From CAYUCJ01 sp049282265 (GTDB taxonomy: Bacteria > Desulfobacterota > DSM-4660 > Desulfatiglandales > Desulfatiglandaceae): DNA of 5,471 bases. Shown piece after piece: positions 1-5,458 of the stretch. The stretch is from contig JBAPTR010000203.1 of assembly GCA_049282265.1 (NCBI GenBank), positions 1 through 5,471 of the forward strand, written 5' to 3'. Each line of letters starts with the position of its first letter. The stretch's first letter is position 1. A program made the position numbers and the translations under genes. Below the pieces are notes generated by a model, which saw only the letters and a program-made list of their open reading frames with translations, did no database searches and was not told where the DNA came from.

Positions 1-1
1 G

Positions 2-67
2 GCACTCTGCATCGGGTGCGGTGTCTGCCTGAATATCTGCCCCAAGGGCGCCATCGTGGAAGCGTAA
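2..67 (+). CDS. iorA: Indolepyruvate ferredoxin oxidoreductase alpha subunit, C-terminal end (partial)
   Basis: Only the last 21 codons lie in the window; the 5' part is cut off by the window edge. The frame reads ALCIGCGVCLNICPKGAIVEA and stops with TAA at 65-67. It shows the C-x2-C-x2-C-x3-C-P cluster ligand motif of a bacterial-type [4Fe-4S] ferredoxin domain, with Cys codons at 8, 17, 26 and 38. IorA proteins end in such a ferredoxin domain, which passes electrons from the thiamine-diphosphate site to free ferredoxin. The next gene downstream is the matching beta subunit, which is why IorA is preferred over an isolated ferredoxin or another oxidoreductase tail. The stop codon coincides with the first bases of a repeat that is also found at 5153. 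The family assignment rests on the motif plus the neighbour, not on the fragment alone. Confidence 0.8.
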   Translation, partial: ALCIGCGVCLNICPKGAIVEA

Positions 68-78
68 AAAGCGGACTT

Positions 79-94
79 ATGCCGCAAACGGCAT
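79..94 (+). other. Short 5' hairpin of repeat copy 1
   Basis: A perfect 6-bp stem (ATGCCG at 79-84 with CGGCAT at 89-94) closes a CAAA loop. In copy 2 (5168-5183) the five inner pairs are kept and the outermost A-T is lost; its loop is CAAG. It sits just after the iorA stop codon, before the long rod structure. There is no T-run after it, so it does not resemble a classical intrinsic terminator. Confidence 0.65.
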
Positions 95-122
95 CCTATG
101 AGGAACGGTTGGGAACCGAACC

Positions 123-297
123 TGACACTCTTTTTCAAATGCTTTCTAAACACTCGGGAGGGGATGGACGCCGATTTGGGGTTCAGCGGTACGTCCCAGA
201 AGCGCGTAGGGTTTGATAGAAGTGAACCCCAAATAGTCGTCCATTCAGAAGTGAGTTGCCCAGTGCACTATGAGAAAGCACATGAAAAAGATTCTCA
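123..297 (+). ncRNA. Predicted rod-shaped fold in repeat copy 1 (possible structured RNA)
   Basis: Outer stem: 123-147 pairs with 273-297, 21 of 25 columns paired; mismatches are 126/294, 128/292, 138/282 and 139/281. An internal region follows in which CACT 151-154 can pair with AGTG 262-265 and GGG 156-158 with CCC 259-261. Central stem: 164-184 pairs with 224-244, 19 of 21 columns paired, mismatches at 171/237 and 173/235. The 39-nt apical part holds AGAAGCGCGT, also present in copy 2. Pairs 140/280, 141/279 and 184/224 are T-A, G-C and C-G here but C-G, C-G and T-A in copy 2, which are double compensatory changes. Whether it acts as RNA, as a 3'-UTR element or as a DNA hairpin is not shown, and transcription is inferred from the direction of flanking genes. 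Confidence 0.6.
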
Positions 298-321
298 GAT
301 CCGCTTCCTTAGACACGTAGA

Positions 322-346
322 ATAAAACCACTTCTAGGGATTTTAT
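322..346 (+). promoter_or_regulatory. AT-rich hairpin just upstream of iorB
   Basis: ATAAAACC at 322-329 pairs with GG-A-TTTTAT at 338-346, an 8-bp stem with one bulged A at 340. It lies between the end of the repeat and the iorB ribosome binding site. The stem is mostly A-T, so it is weak as a terminator. It could modulate translation of iorB or be chance; no partner copy exists in the window. Confidence 0.3.
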
Positions 347-350
347 CATG

Positions 351-360
351 AGGGAAAGGA
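351..360 (+). promoter_or_regulatory. Ribosome binding site that sets the iorB start
   Basis: The purine-rich AGGGAAAGGA ends 5 nt before the ATG at 366. A second in-frame ATG at 348 would place this site inside the coding region and leave no Shine-Dalgarno sequence upstream, so 366 is the better start. Confidence 0.7.
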
Positions 361-365
361 AATCG

Positions 366-932
366 ATGAAAAATACGGACATCGTTTTGTGTGGCCTCGG
401 TGGCCAGGGCATATTGTTCATGACAAAAATACTGGCTCAGTCGGCCCTTGGGAAAGGCATCCCCATAATTGGCGCAGAGACACACGGGATGGCCCAAAGG
501 GGTGGCTCCGTCGTTTCCCACCTTCGTCTGGGGAAGGTGGAGGGGAGCCTGGTCAGATCAGGGACGGCCCATATCCTATTGTCCCTGGAAGAAAACGAGG
601 CATACAGGAACCTGGCCTTCCTGGGGAAGGGGGGAGCCCTCTATGTGAATGCCGACACGGAAACCTTTCCCCGTGCTGAAGCGGTGCCCTATCTTAAGAA
701 AAACGAAATTCTGTGCCGGTCCACCCGGGCAGGCAAAGTGGCCATGGAGCTTGGTACACCCATGTCCACCAACCTGGCCCTGATCGGGTTCTTTTCGGCC
801 TTTGCCGCAAGCCCGTTTACCTACGAAGAACTCAGAGAGACCGTCCAACGTATCAGTCCCGACCGTTTTCAGGAAACCAATCTCAAGGTATTTGACACCT
901 GCCACGAAATGGGTTTGAAGGAATCACACTGA
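366..932 (+). CDS. iorB: Indolepyruvate ferredoxin oxidoreductase beta subunit
   Basis: A 188-residue protein, the usual size for IorB, a single-domain member of the pyruvate/ketoisovalerate oxidoreductase gamma family. It starts with MKNTDIVLCGLGGQG: a beta strand followed by the glycine-rich loop (residues 10-15) typical of the family. The conserved ETHGMAQRGGSV segment follows at residues 38-49, and a TNLALIGFF helix near residues 135-143. With IorA it forms a cytoplasmic, oxygen-sensitive enzyme that converts aryl-2-oxoacids such as indolepyruvate or phenylpyruvate plus CoA to the aryl-acetyl-CoA, CO2 and reduced ferredoxin. Substrate preference cannot be read from this subunit. The gene is separated from iorA by 298 nt, mostly repeat, which is unusually wide for a two-subunit enzyme. 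The domain and motif assignment is strong, and the IOR label is supported by the ferredoxin tail upstream. Confidence 0.9.
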   Translation: MKNTDIVLCGLGGQGILFMTKILAQSALGKGIPIIGAETHGMAQRGGSVVSHLRLGKVEGSLVRSGTAHILLSLEENEAYRNLAFLGKGGALYVNADTETFPRAEAVPYLKKNEILCRSTRAGKVAMELGTPMSTNLALIGFFSAFAASPFTYEELRETVQRISPDRFQETNLKVFDTCHEMGLKESH

Positions 933-1081
933 TTTCAAGAGTCCATCTGATGTAAAGGCGTAATAGGAAGATCCGCAGTACTTACTTTGTTCATGGCCCG
1001 GGATAAAAAGAATGTGAATGAATTTGTCGGGGGTGAGATAAAGCCGTCGCCTGTTCATTTGATCTCTTCAAGTTTATCTAA
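933..1081. other. Non-coding spacer after iorB with a possible hairpin
   Basis: I see no convincing gene here. A hairpin can form at 1035-1066: GAGATAAA at 1035-1042 pairs with TTT-G-ATCTC at 1058-1066, 8 bp with one bulged G. It has no clean T-run and is only a weak terminator candidate. The frame leading into the remnant at 1082 is broken by stops at 1004, 1019 and 1079. Together with the remnant this makes 280 nt between iorB and the next intact gene. Confidence 0.5.
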
Positions 1082-1198
1082 ATGGAAGTTGCCGGCAGCC
1101 AGGAAAAGATCGATGCGCTCATCCGGTTGCTTGAACCCATGGGCATTGCAAAGTCGGCACGATCCGGTATCCTGAGGGTTTATCGCGAACCCGAATAG
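1082..1198 (+). pseudogene. Remnant of acetolactate synthase small subunit (C-terminal end)
   Basis: Thirty-eight codons from ATG 1082 to TAG 1196-1198 read MEVAGSQEKIDALIRLLEP, then MGIAKSARSGILRVYREPE. This resembles the C-terminal end of IlvN/IlvH, the regulatory subunit of acetolactate synthase in branched-chain amino acid synthesis. That family has an E-V-T/A-G strand, a K-I/L-x-A-L-x-x-L-L-x-P-x-G-I helix and an A/V-R-S/T-G tail. The two ACT-domain regions that should come before it (over 100 residues) are absent. The codon directly before the ATG is a TAA stop, further stops lie upstream, and no ribosome binding site precedes the ATG. It is therefore read as a decayed fragment. A short expressed peptide cannot be excluded. 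The family call is from memory of the motif pattern. Confidence 0.6.
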
Positions 1199-1203
1199 GG
1201 GAG
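1197..1203 (+). promoter_or_regulatory. Ribosome binding site of the aminotransferase-fold gene
   Basis: AGGGGAG lies 9 nt before the ATG at 1213 and overlaps the TAG stop of the ilvN-like remnant. It supports the 1213 start. Confidence 0.6.
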
Positions 1204-1212
1204 TATCTTTAT

Positions 1213-2502
1213 ATGAATGATCAGCTGAGTGAATATGTGAGAAAACAGTTTCCGTCCATGGAAAGAGAAGTGAACAGCTATCCCTGCGCCTACCTGGACG
1301 GTCCCGGCGGCTATCAGGTCCCGGAATCGGTGATCGAGGTCGTAAGGGATTACTTCATCAACATGAACGCCAATGAAGGCCATCAGTTTGAAACAGCGGA
1401 ACGCACATCCACCATGATTCAAAATGCGCGCTTGATCTTTGGGGACTTCTTCCATTGTGGCTGGGACGAGGTCGTTTTCGGGGCCAACATGACCACCCTG
1501 AACTTCGCTCTGGCCCAGACCCTGATGCGGGAATTGACAGCGGGGGACAGGGTGCTCATTACGGAAATCGACCATGAAGCAAACCGGGGACCCTGGCTGC
1601 AGCTTCATGACCGGGGTATTGTGGTGGATGAGGTGGCGCTCGATATTGATGCCTGCACTCTGGATATGGGCGATCTGGAGGAGAAGCTGTCAAAAAGGCC
1701 GAAAGTCGTGGCCATAAACTATGCGAGCAACGGGGTCGGGACGATAAGCGACGTGGAAAAAATCGTTCACATGTCCCATGAAGTCGGCGCGTACACGGTG
1801 GTGGATGCCGTTCATTACGCGGCCCACGGTCCCATCGATGTCAAGGAACTGGATACGGATTTTCTTATCTGTTCCGCCTACAAGTTTTTCGGTCCACACA
1901 TCGGGGTGCTCTATGCCAAGAAAGAGGTCCTGAATAGACTGGCCCCCCTCAACCTTCGGACCCAGCAGCAATATCCGCCTTTTATGATGGAAACGGGAAC
2001 ACTCCATCACGAGGGTATCGCAGGGGCGGCCGCCGCGGTGGAATTTATCGCGGATATGGGCCAAAGATTTGGGACCGAATTCAAGGCACAAACCGGCAGG
2101 CTGAAGGGCAGCAGAAGAAATCAGATCAGGGCCGGGCTCATGGCCTTTGAAAAATATGAACAACCCCTCACCGCCTATTTAATCGGGGCCATCACGAACC
2201 ATGTTCCCGGGGCAACCCTTTACGGGCCGCCCGAAGGCCATCCCCGGACTTCGACCGTTTCTTTCACCCTCGATGGATACACTCCCGACCAGGTAGCCAG
2301 GTATCTGGGGAGTCGGGGACTCTTTGTCTGGGGCGGTCATTTCTATGCCATAAGGCTCGTTGAACGGCTGGGACTCCTGGATCGGGGTGGGTTGATCCGG
2401 ATCGGTATCGCGCCCTACAATACCAAAGAGGAACTGGACCGCCTCATTGCGTCCCTGAAAGACGGTGATTCGCTCAAACGTTTTACGGCGTCAATGGGAT
2501 GA
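1213..2502 (+). CDS. PLP-dependent class V aminotransferase-fold protein, cysteine desulfurase-like (VC1184 type)
   Basis: The 429-residue protein matches the pattern of the family often labelled cysteine desulfurase-like, VC1184 type, a fold-type I PLP enzyme. Landmarks in order: AYLDGPGGYQVP (26-37); FGANMTTLNFAL (89-100), contacting the cofactor phosphate; EIDHEAN (118-124); NYASNGVGTISDV (169-181); VVDAVHYAAH (196-205), where Asp198 should bind the pyridine nitrogen; SAYKFFGPH (221-229), where Lys224 is the expected Schiff-base lysine; and METGTLHHEGIAG (259-271). The C-terminal domain ends with the GGHFYAIRLVERLG and GLIRIGIAPYNT segments. The catalytic-cysteine loop of true NifS/IscS/SufS desulfurases is not seen; the corresponding late region carries WGGHFYA (373-379). 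Sulfur transfer is therefore doubtful, and a lyase, racemase or transaminase reaction on an amino acid is possible. The next gene is 46 nt downstream, so the two probably share a transcript. Confidence 0.85.
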   Translation: MNDQLSEYVRKQFPSMEREVNSYPCAYLDGPGGYQVPESVIEVVRDYFINMNANEGHQFETAERTSTMIQNARLIFGDFFHCGWDEVVFGANMTTLNFALAQTLMRELTAGDRVLITEIDHEANRGPWLQLHDRGIVVDEVALDIDACTLDMGDLEEKLSKRPKVVAINYASNGVGTISDVEKIVHMSHEVGAYTVVDAVHYAAHGPIDVKELDTDFLICSAYKFFGPHIGVLYAKKEVLNRLAPLNLRTQQQYPPFMMETGTLHHEGIAGAAAAVEFIADMGQRFGTEFKAQTGRLKGSRRNQIRAGLMAFEKYEQPLTAYLIGAITNHVPGATLYGPPEGHPRTSTVSFTLDGYTPDQVARYLGSRGLFVWGGHFYAIRLVERLGLLDRGGLIRIGIAPYNTKEELDRLIASLKDGDSLKRFTASMG

Positions 2503-2532
2503 CGATGAACGATTGGTGAGCACACATTCAAA

Positions 2533-2538
2533 AGAGGA
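2533..2538 (+). promoter_or_regulatory. Ribosome binding site that sets the SDR start
   Basis: AGAGGA lies 10 nt before ATG 2549. Upstream in-frame GTG codons at 2465 and 2516 exist. The first would overlap the preceding gene by 38 nt, and both add a charged tail ahead of the Rossmann strand that SDRs do not need. Confidence 0.55.
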
Positions 2539-2548
2539 TATCCTGAAT

Positions 2549-3313
2549 ATGGGCACGGATTTTTCGGATCAAGTGGTGTTGGTAACGGGGGCCTCCCGTG
2601 GTATCGGCCGGGAGATCGCGCGGCAATTTGCGGGACGGGGCGCCCGCGTTGTAGTGCATTTTCACGAGAACAGGGAGGCCGCGAAACATGTTCTGGCGGA
2701 CCTTCCCGGCCATGCGCATTTTGTTGTTCAGGCCGATTTATCCGATACGGCCGCCATAAGCGACATGACGGAAAAAGTGCTTCAGGAAGCGGGAAAAATA
2801 CATGTCCTGGTCAACAATGCAGGGATCTACGAGTTCCATCCCGTAGCAACAACTGCTTTCGAGGACTGGGATCGCAGCTGGAAAAGGACCCTATCCACCA
2901 ACCTGCTGGGACCGGCCCATCTTTCTTTTCTTGTGGCCAGACACATGATGAAAAAGGGGGGCGGCAAGATCATCAACATTACCTCGCGGGGGGCCTTTCG
3001 AGGCGAACCGGATGCGCCTGCTTACGGCGCGAGCAAGGCCGGTCTCAACGCATTCAGCCAATCCATGGCACAGGCTCTGGCCCCCCATGGGATTTTCACG
3101 TATGCAGTTGCCCCGGGGTTTGTGGAAACGGATATGGCAGCCGACATACTCGCCGGTCCCGAAGGAGATGCCGTCCGTGCCCAAAGCCCACTGAACCGCT
3201 CAGCGCGTCCGGAAGAAGTCGCGCGGGTGGTGCTCTTTCTGGCCGGCGAAGGAACCGACTATCTTACGGGCTGCATCATCGATGTGAACGGGGCCTCCTA
3301 TCTGAGGACATGA
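2549..3313 (+). CDS. Short-chain dehydrogenase/reductase (SDR, FabG-like)
   Basis: A 254-residue protein, the normal size of a classical SDR. From Met2549: the dinucleotide-binding loop TGASRGIG (13-20), the adenine-binding ADLSD (62-66), NNAG (89-92), and the four catalytic positions Asn118 (in TNLLG), Ser146 (in ITSRGAF), Tyr159 and Lys163 (in YGASK). PGFVETDM (189-196) follows, and the family-typical end ...TGCIIDVNGA (240-249). The enzyme should interconvert a ketone and a secondary alcohol with NAD(P)(H) in the cytoplasm. The HFHENREAA stretch after the second strand resembles FabG-type members, but cofactor choice is not certain. The substrate is unknown; 3-oxoacyl-thioester reductase is one option given the acyl-CoA ligase nearby. 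It follows the class V gene by 46 nt, suggesting co-transcription. All catalytic residues are present, so it should be active. Confidence 0.93.
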   Translation: MGTDFSDQVVLVTGASRGIGREIARQFAGRGARVVVHFHENREAAKHVLADLPGHAHFVVQADLSDTAAISDMTEKVLQEAGKIHVLVNNAGIYEFHPVATTAFEDWDRSWKRTLSTNLLGPAHLSFLVARHMMKKGGGKIINITSRGAFRGEPDAPAYGASKAGLNAFSQSMAQALAPHGIFTYAVAPGFVETDMAADILAGPEGDAVRAQSPLNRSARPEEVARVVLFLAGEGTDYLTGCIIDVNGASYLRT

Positions 3314-3485
3314 TATTCGCCGGTATCACGCGTGAAAGGCAATCGGCAATGAGGCCTGCTTGCCCTTCCCCAAGAAGAGGCCCCCCCTTGCGTGTTCCCA
3401 TTCTTGATACTGTCCCCGCTTGTTTGATTGAAAATACCTTGCCGCAGCGTTTCTTGTGCCTTATGTTGCCCCATCGAATGATCTG

Positions 3486-3513
3486 TTGATTTCTCACGGA
3501 AATGATGTAAAAT
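3486..3513 (+). promoter_or_regulatory. Candidate sigma-70 type promoter for the acyl-CoA ligase gene
   Basis: TTGATT at 3486-3491 (4 of 6 to TTGACA) and TAAAAT at 3508-3513 (5 of 6 to TATAAT) are separated by 16 nt. It lies in the most A/T-rich part of the spacer and would give a leader of about 68 nt before ATG 3588. No operator or riboswitch-like structure is evident. Confidence 0.4.
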
Positions 3514-3571
3514 TTTATATTGACCACCATGCTGATATCCTGTCAAAGAAATATCTGAAATGTCGCCACAC

Positions 3572-3580
3572 AAGGGAAGG
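3572..3580 (+). promoter_or_regulatory. Ribosome binding site that sets the acyl-CoA ligase start
   Basis: AAGGGAAGG ends 7 nt before ATG 3588. This supports the 522-residue protein over longer readings that begin at 3456. Confidence 0.7.
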
Positions 3581-3587
3581 AAAACGC

Positions 3588-5156
3588 ATGAACCTGGGAT
3601 CATTGCTTGAACGGGTGGCTCGCCTCTACCCGAATAAGATCGGCGTTGTATGCGGTGAGCATCGATTCACCTACCGGGATTTTGTGAAAAGGGTTTTCCG
3701 GCTTGCCGCAGTCCTGCAGGAAGAGGGAATAAAGAAAGGTGACCGGGTGGCCATATACCACCAGAATTGCCACTATTTTCTGGAAGCCTATTTCGCGGCA
3801 GCGGTCACGGGAGCGATTCTGTGCCCCTTGAACTACCGGCTCTCGGCACGAGAGATTGCCTTTATTCTGGAAGATACGGGGGCGGTCGCGCTGATTGCCC
3901 AGCCCCGGTTTTACCCGCTCATCAAGGAAGCGATCGGGAGACTTGATAGACCGCTTAGGACTTACTGGACTGGGAAAGAGAGTGTCCCGGCAGGGGAAAC
4001 AAATCTTGAAGCCTTCCTTGTCCCGGGAGCGGATCCGCCGGGAGAGGTAGAGATTGGAGAGGATGATGTGGCACATCTTTACTATACGAGCGGGACCACG
4101 GGACGCCAGAAAGGCGTCATGCTGACCCACCGGAACGTGGCATATCATTCCCTGGGGACCATCGCGGAGCTCAAGATGACGGATGAAGATGTCTGGCTCC
4201 ACGCGGCGCCCATGTTTCATCTTGCCGATGCCTGGGCTACCTGGGCGGTCACGTGGGTCGGCGGAACCCACGTGATGGTTCCCGAGTTCAGTCCAGGGAC
4301 CGTCATCGAGGTTATGCAGCGGGAGAAGATCACCCTCACCAACATGATCCCCACCATGCTCAACCTGATGGTAAACGACCCCGCCATCCAGCAGGCAGCG
4401 TTTCCTTCGCTCCGGCTCATGCTCAGCGGGGGGGCTCCCATCGCCCCGGAGGTGGTGCGGAAAATCATGGAGGCATTCGATTGTGACTATGTCCAGACCT
4501 ACGGGATGACCGAGACCAGCCCGTACCTGACCATGTCCCTGTTGAAAGACTCTTTGAAATCCCGCCCGCAGGAGGAACAGTTTCGCTTCAAGGCCGCAAC
4601 GGGAAGGCCCGTGATGTTTGTGGAACTCAAGGTGGTGAAGGATGATGGGCAGGAAGTGGTCTGGAACGGAAAAGAGGTGGGAGAAATTGTTGTCAGAGGC
4701 GATAGTGTGACGCCCGGCTATTGGCATCTTCCCGAAGAGACACGAGGAACCATAAGGGATGGGTGGCTTTACACCGGTGATCTGGCAGTGATGGATGAAG
4801 AGGGATACGTGAACATTGTGGACCGGAAAAAGGACATGATTGTTACCGGTGGGGAAAATGTTTATTCTACGGAGGTGGAAAACGTATTGTACAGCCATCC
4901 GGCAGTCCTTGAAGCTGCAGTCATTGGCGTGCCTGACGAAAAATGGGGTGAAGCTGTTCATGCCTGCGTGGTCTTGAAAAAGGGTATGGAGGTATCGGAA
5001 AAGGAGCTTATTGATTTTTGCAAAGAGGACCTTGCCCGGTACAAGGCCCCCAAATCCATTGGGTTTTTTTCGGCATTGCTCCGGACAGGATCAGGGAAAA
5101 TTTACAAAAAGGGACTTAGCGATAAATACCTAACCCAAAGATTGATGACTTTGTAA
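3588..5156 (+). CDS. AMP-forming acyl-CoA synthetase (fatty/aryl acid-CoA ligase family)
   Basis: The 522-residue protein is a complete ANL-superfamily adenylate-forming enzyme. The N-terminal start (MNLGSLLERVARLYPNKIG) is typical of FadD-like ligases. Core motifs: YYTSGTTGRQKGVMLTHRN (165-183; ATP-phosphate loop), YGMTETS (305-311), GWLYTGDLA (392-400; Asp398 for the AMP ribose), VDRKKDMIVTGGENVYSTEVE (411-431; the hinge and CoA-binding region). RTGSGKIYKK (499-508) carries Lys504, the expected adenylation lysine of the C-terminal domain. The enzyme should convert a carboxylate, ATP and CoA to acyl-CoA, AMP and PPi in the cytoplasm. Chain type (medium/long fatty acid, aryl-acetate or another acid) cannot be decided; it lacks the appearance of the separate PaaK family. 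Length matches the family. The TAA stop at 5154-5156 is shared with the start of repeat copy 2, so the last codons may have been altered by the repeat. Confidence 0.92.
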   Translation: MNLGSLLERVARLYPNKIGVVCGEHRFTYRDFVKRVFRLAAVLQEEGIKKGDRVAIYHQNCHYFLEAYFAAAVTGAILCPLNYRLSAREIAFILEDTGAVALIAQPRFYPLIKEAIGRLDRPLRTYWTGKESVPAGETNLEAFLVPGADPPGEVEIGEDDVAHLYYTSGTTGRQKGVMLTHRNVAYHSLGTIAELKMTDEDVWLHAAPMFHLADAWATWAVTWVGGTHVMVPEFSPGTVIEVMQREKITLTNMIPTMLNLMVNDPAIQQAAFPSLRLMLSGGAPIAPEVVRKIMEAFDCDYVQTYGMTETSPYLTMSLLKDSLKSRPQEEQFRFKAATGRPVMFVELKVVKDDGQEVVWNGKEVGEIVVRGDSVTPGYWHLPEETRGTIRDGWLYTGDLAVMDEEGYVNIVDRKKDMIVTGGENVYSTEVENVLYSHPAVLEAAVIGVPDEKWGEAVHACVVLKKGMEVSEKELIDFCKEDLARYKAPKSIGFFSALLRTGSGKIYKKGLSDKYLTQRLMTL

Positions 5157-5167
5157 AAAGCCGGTTT

Positions 5168-5183
5168 ATGCCGCAAGCGGCAG
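5168..5183 (+). other. Short 5' hairpin of repeat copy 2
   Basis: TGCCG at 5169-5173 pairs with CGGCA at 5178-5182, closing a CAAG loop. It matches the hairpin at 79-94 in copy 1, minus its outermost pair (A5168 faces G5183). Confidence 0.6.
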
Positions 5184-5211
5184 CCTATGAGGTACGAAGA
5201 GGAGCCGAACC

Positions 5212-5386
5212 TGACACTCTTTTTCAGACCTTTTCTAAACACTTCGGAGGGGATGGACGCCGATTTGGGGTTTGGCATAAATTCATAGAAGCGCGTGGGG
5301 TTTGGGAGGCGTAAACCCCAAATAGCCGTCCATGTCGGCGTCTAGTGCCAAGTGCACTATGAGAAAGGGTCTGAAAAAGAGTCTCA
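5212..5386 (+). ncRNA. Predicted rod-shaped fold in repeat copy 2 (possible structured RNA)
   Basis: The outer stem is stronger than in copy 1: 5212-5236 pairs with 5362-5386 in 24 of 25 columns, with one C/C mismatch (5215/5383) and one T/G wobble (5231/5367). CACTT at 5240-5244 can pair with AAGTG at 5350-5354. The central stem pairs 5253-5273 with 5313-5333 in 19 of 21 columns, with the same two mismatched columns as copy 1. Relative to copy 1, columns 5229/5369, 5230/5368 and 5273/5313 changed on both sides while remaining paired. The wobbles at 5231/5367 and 5274/5312 are G-U if the + strand is transcribed but A-C on the other strand, a slight hint for + strand RNA; one A/C column in copy 1 (139/281) points the other way. 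Confidence 0.62.
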
Positions 5387-5438
5387 CGCCCTGCTCCTTG
5401 ACTCCGGCGGATGAGACGACTTCGTTGGAAGTCATCAT

Positions 5439-5458
5439 CGTGCCCATGGACGGGCACG
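5439..5458 (+). other. Perfect 7-bp hairpin near the window end
   Basis: CGTGCCC at 5439-5445 pairs with GGGCACG at 5452-5458 around the loop ATGGAC. A weaker stem precedes it (GACTT 5418-5422 with AAGTC 5429-5433). There is no T-run in the 13 bases left after the hairpin, so a terminator function is not supported. It lies outside the region shared between the repeat copies. No gene is visible in 5400-5471. Confidence 0.4.

Larger units (their letters stand above)
64..310 (+). repeat. Dispersed structured repeat, copy 1
   Basis: This 247-bp segment aligns without any gap to 5153-5399 (constant offset 5,089) at roughly three-quarters identity by eye. The best-conserved blocks are the first nine bases at 64-72, 115-137, 160-183, 198-207, 225-236 and 262-275. 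The start coincides with the iorA stop codon: both copies open with GTAAAAAGC. Similarity fades after 310. No terminal inverted repeat, target duplication or transposase is visible. It fills the gap between iorA and iorB, genes that are usually close together. Strand is given by the direction of the neighbouring genes. I do not recognise a named family. The secondary structure is described in the entry for 123-297. Confidence 0.9.
3314..3587. other. Non-coding spacer between SDR and acyl-CoA ligase genes
   Basis: No gene is supported. The ligase frame is open upstream to 3456, but those 44 codons lack any ligase-like sequence and any ribosome binding site. GGCCT near 3352 can pair with AGGCC near 3376, around a C/T-rich stretch; without a T-run this is a poor terminator. 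The right half (3480-3540) is A/T-rich and holds a promoter candidate, so the ligase gene is probably transcribed separately. Confidence 0.55.
5153..5399 (+). repeat. Dispersed structured repeat, copy 2
   Basis: This is the gap-free counterpart of 64-310. It also begins at the stop codon of its upstream gene (GTAAAAAGC at 5153-5161, with the TAA of the ligase gene at 5154-5156). The sequences upstream of the two copies are unrelated, and similarity fades after 5399. Position-by-position differences in the frame starting at the aligned ATGs (79 and 5168) are spread over all three codon positions, so protein-coding constraint is not indicated. No transposase, terminal inverted repeat or target duplication is seen. 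Confidence 0.9.

Noticed and set aside
79..216. A shared small ORF in the two repeat copies (about 45 codons from ATG 79 and ATG 5168, with EPDTLFQ and GGDGRRFGV in common)
   Set aside because: Differences between the copies are spread about evenly over codon positions 1, 2 and 3, giving no sign of protein selection. There is no good ribosome binding site, and paired bases covary instead. The resemblance follows from the nucleotide repeat.
64..310. Repeat as a classical MITE
   Set aside because: No terminal inverted repeats at the shared ends, no visible target-site duplication and no transposase. The inverted repeats are internal, so a MITE with standard ends is not supported.
98..325. A second open frame through repeat copy 1 (75 codons)
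   Set aside because: The aligned frame in copy 2 stops after 33 codons, and the reading runs beyond the repeat into unrelated DNA. It is best explained as chance.
987..1175. Open frame of 62 codons with a TTG start after iorB
   Set aside because: It overlaps the ilvN-like remnant in another frame, lacks a ribosome binding site and resembles no protein I know.
3403..3419. TTCTTGATACTGTCCCC, resembling short motifs that I associate with REP-type repeats near RAYT transposases
   Set aside because: Only one copy is present, no paired hairpin or RAYT gene lies in the window, and the association is from memory. It could be checked by counting this motif genome-wide.
3600..4961. Long open frame of 453 codons on the minus strand
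   Set aside because: It lies antisense to the acyl-CoA ligase, whose motifs are unambiguous. The minus-strand translation has no recognisable domain and reflects codon bias of the real gene.
64..5399. The repeat pair as a CRISPR array or phage attachment sites
   Set aside because: There are only two imperfect long copies 5 kb apart, with no spacer periodicity, no integrase and ordinary metabolic genes between them.
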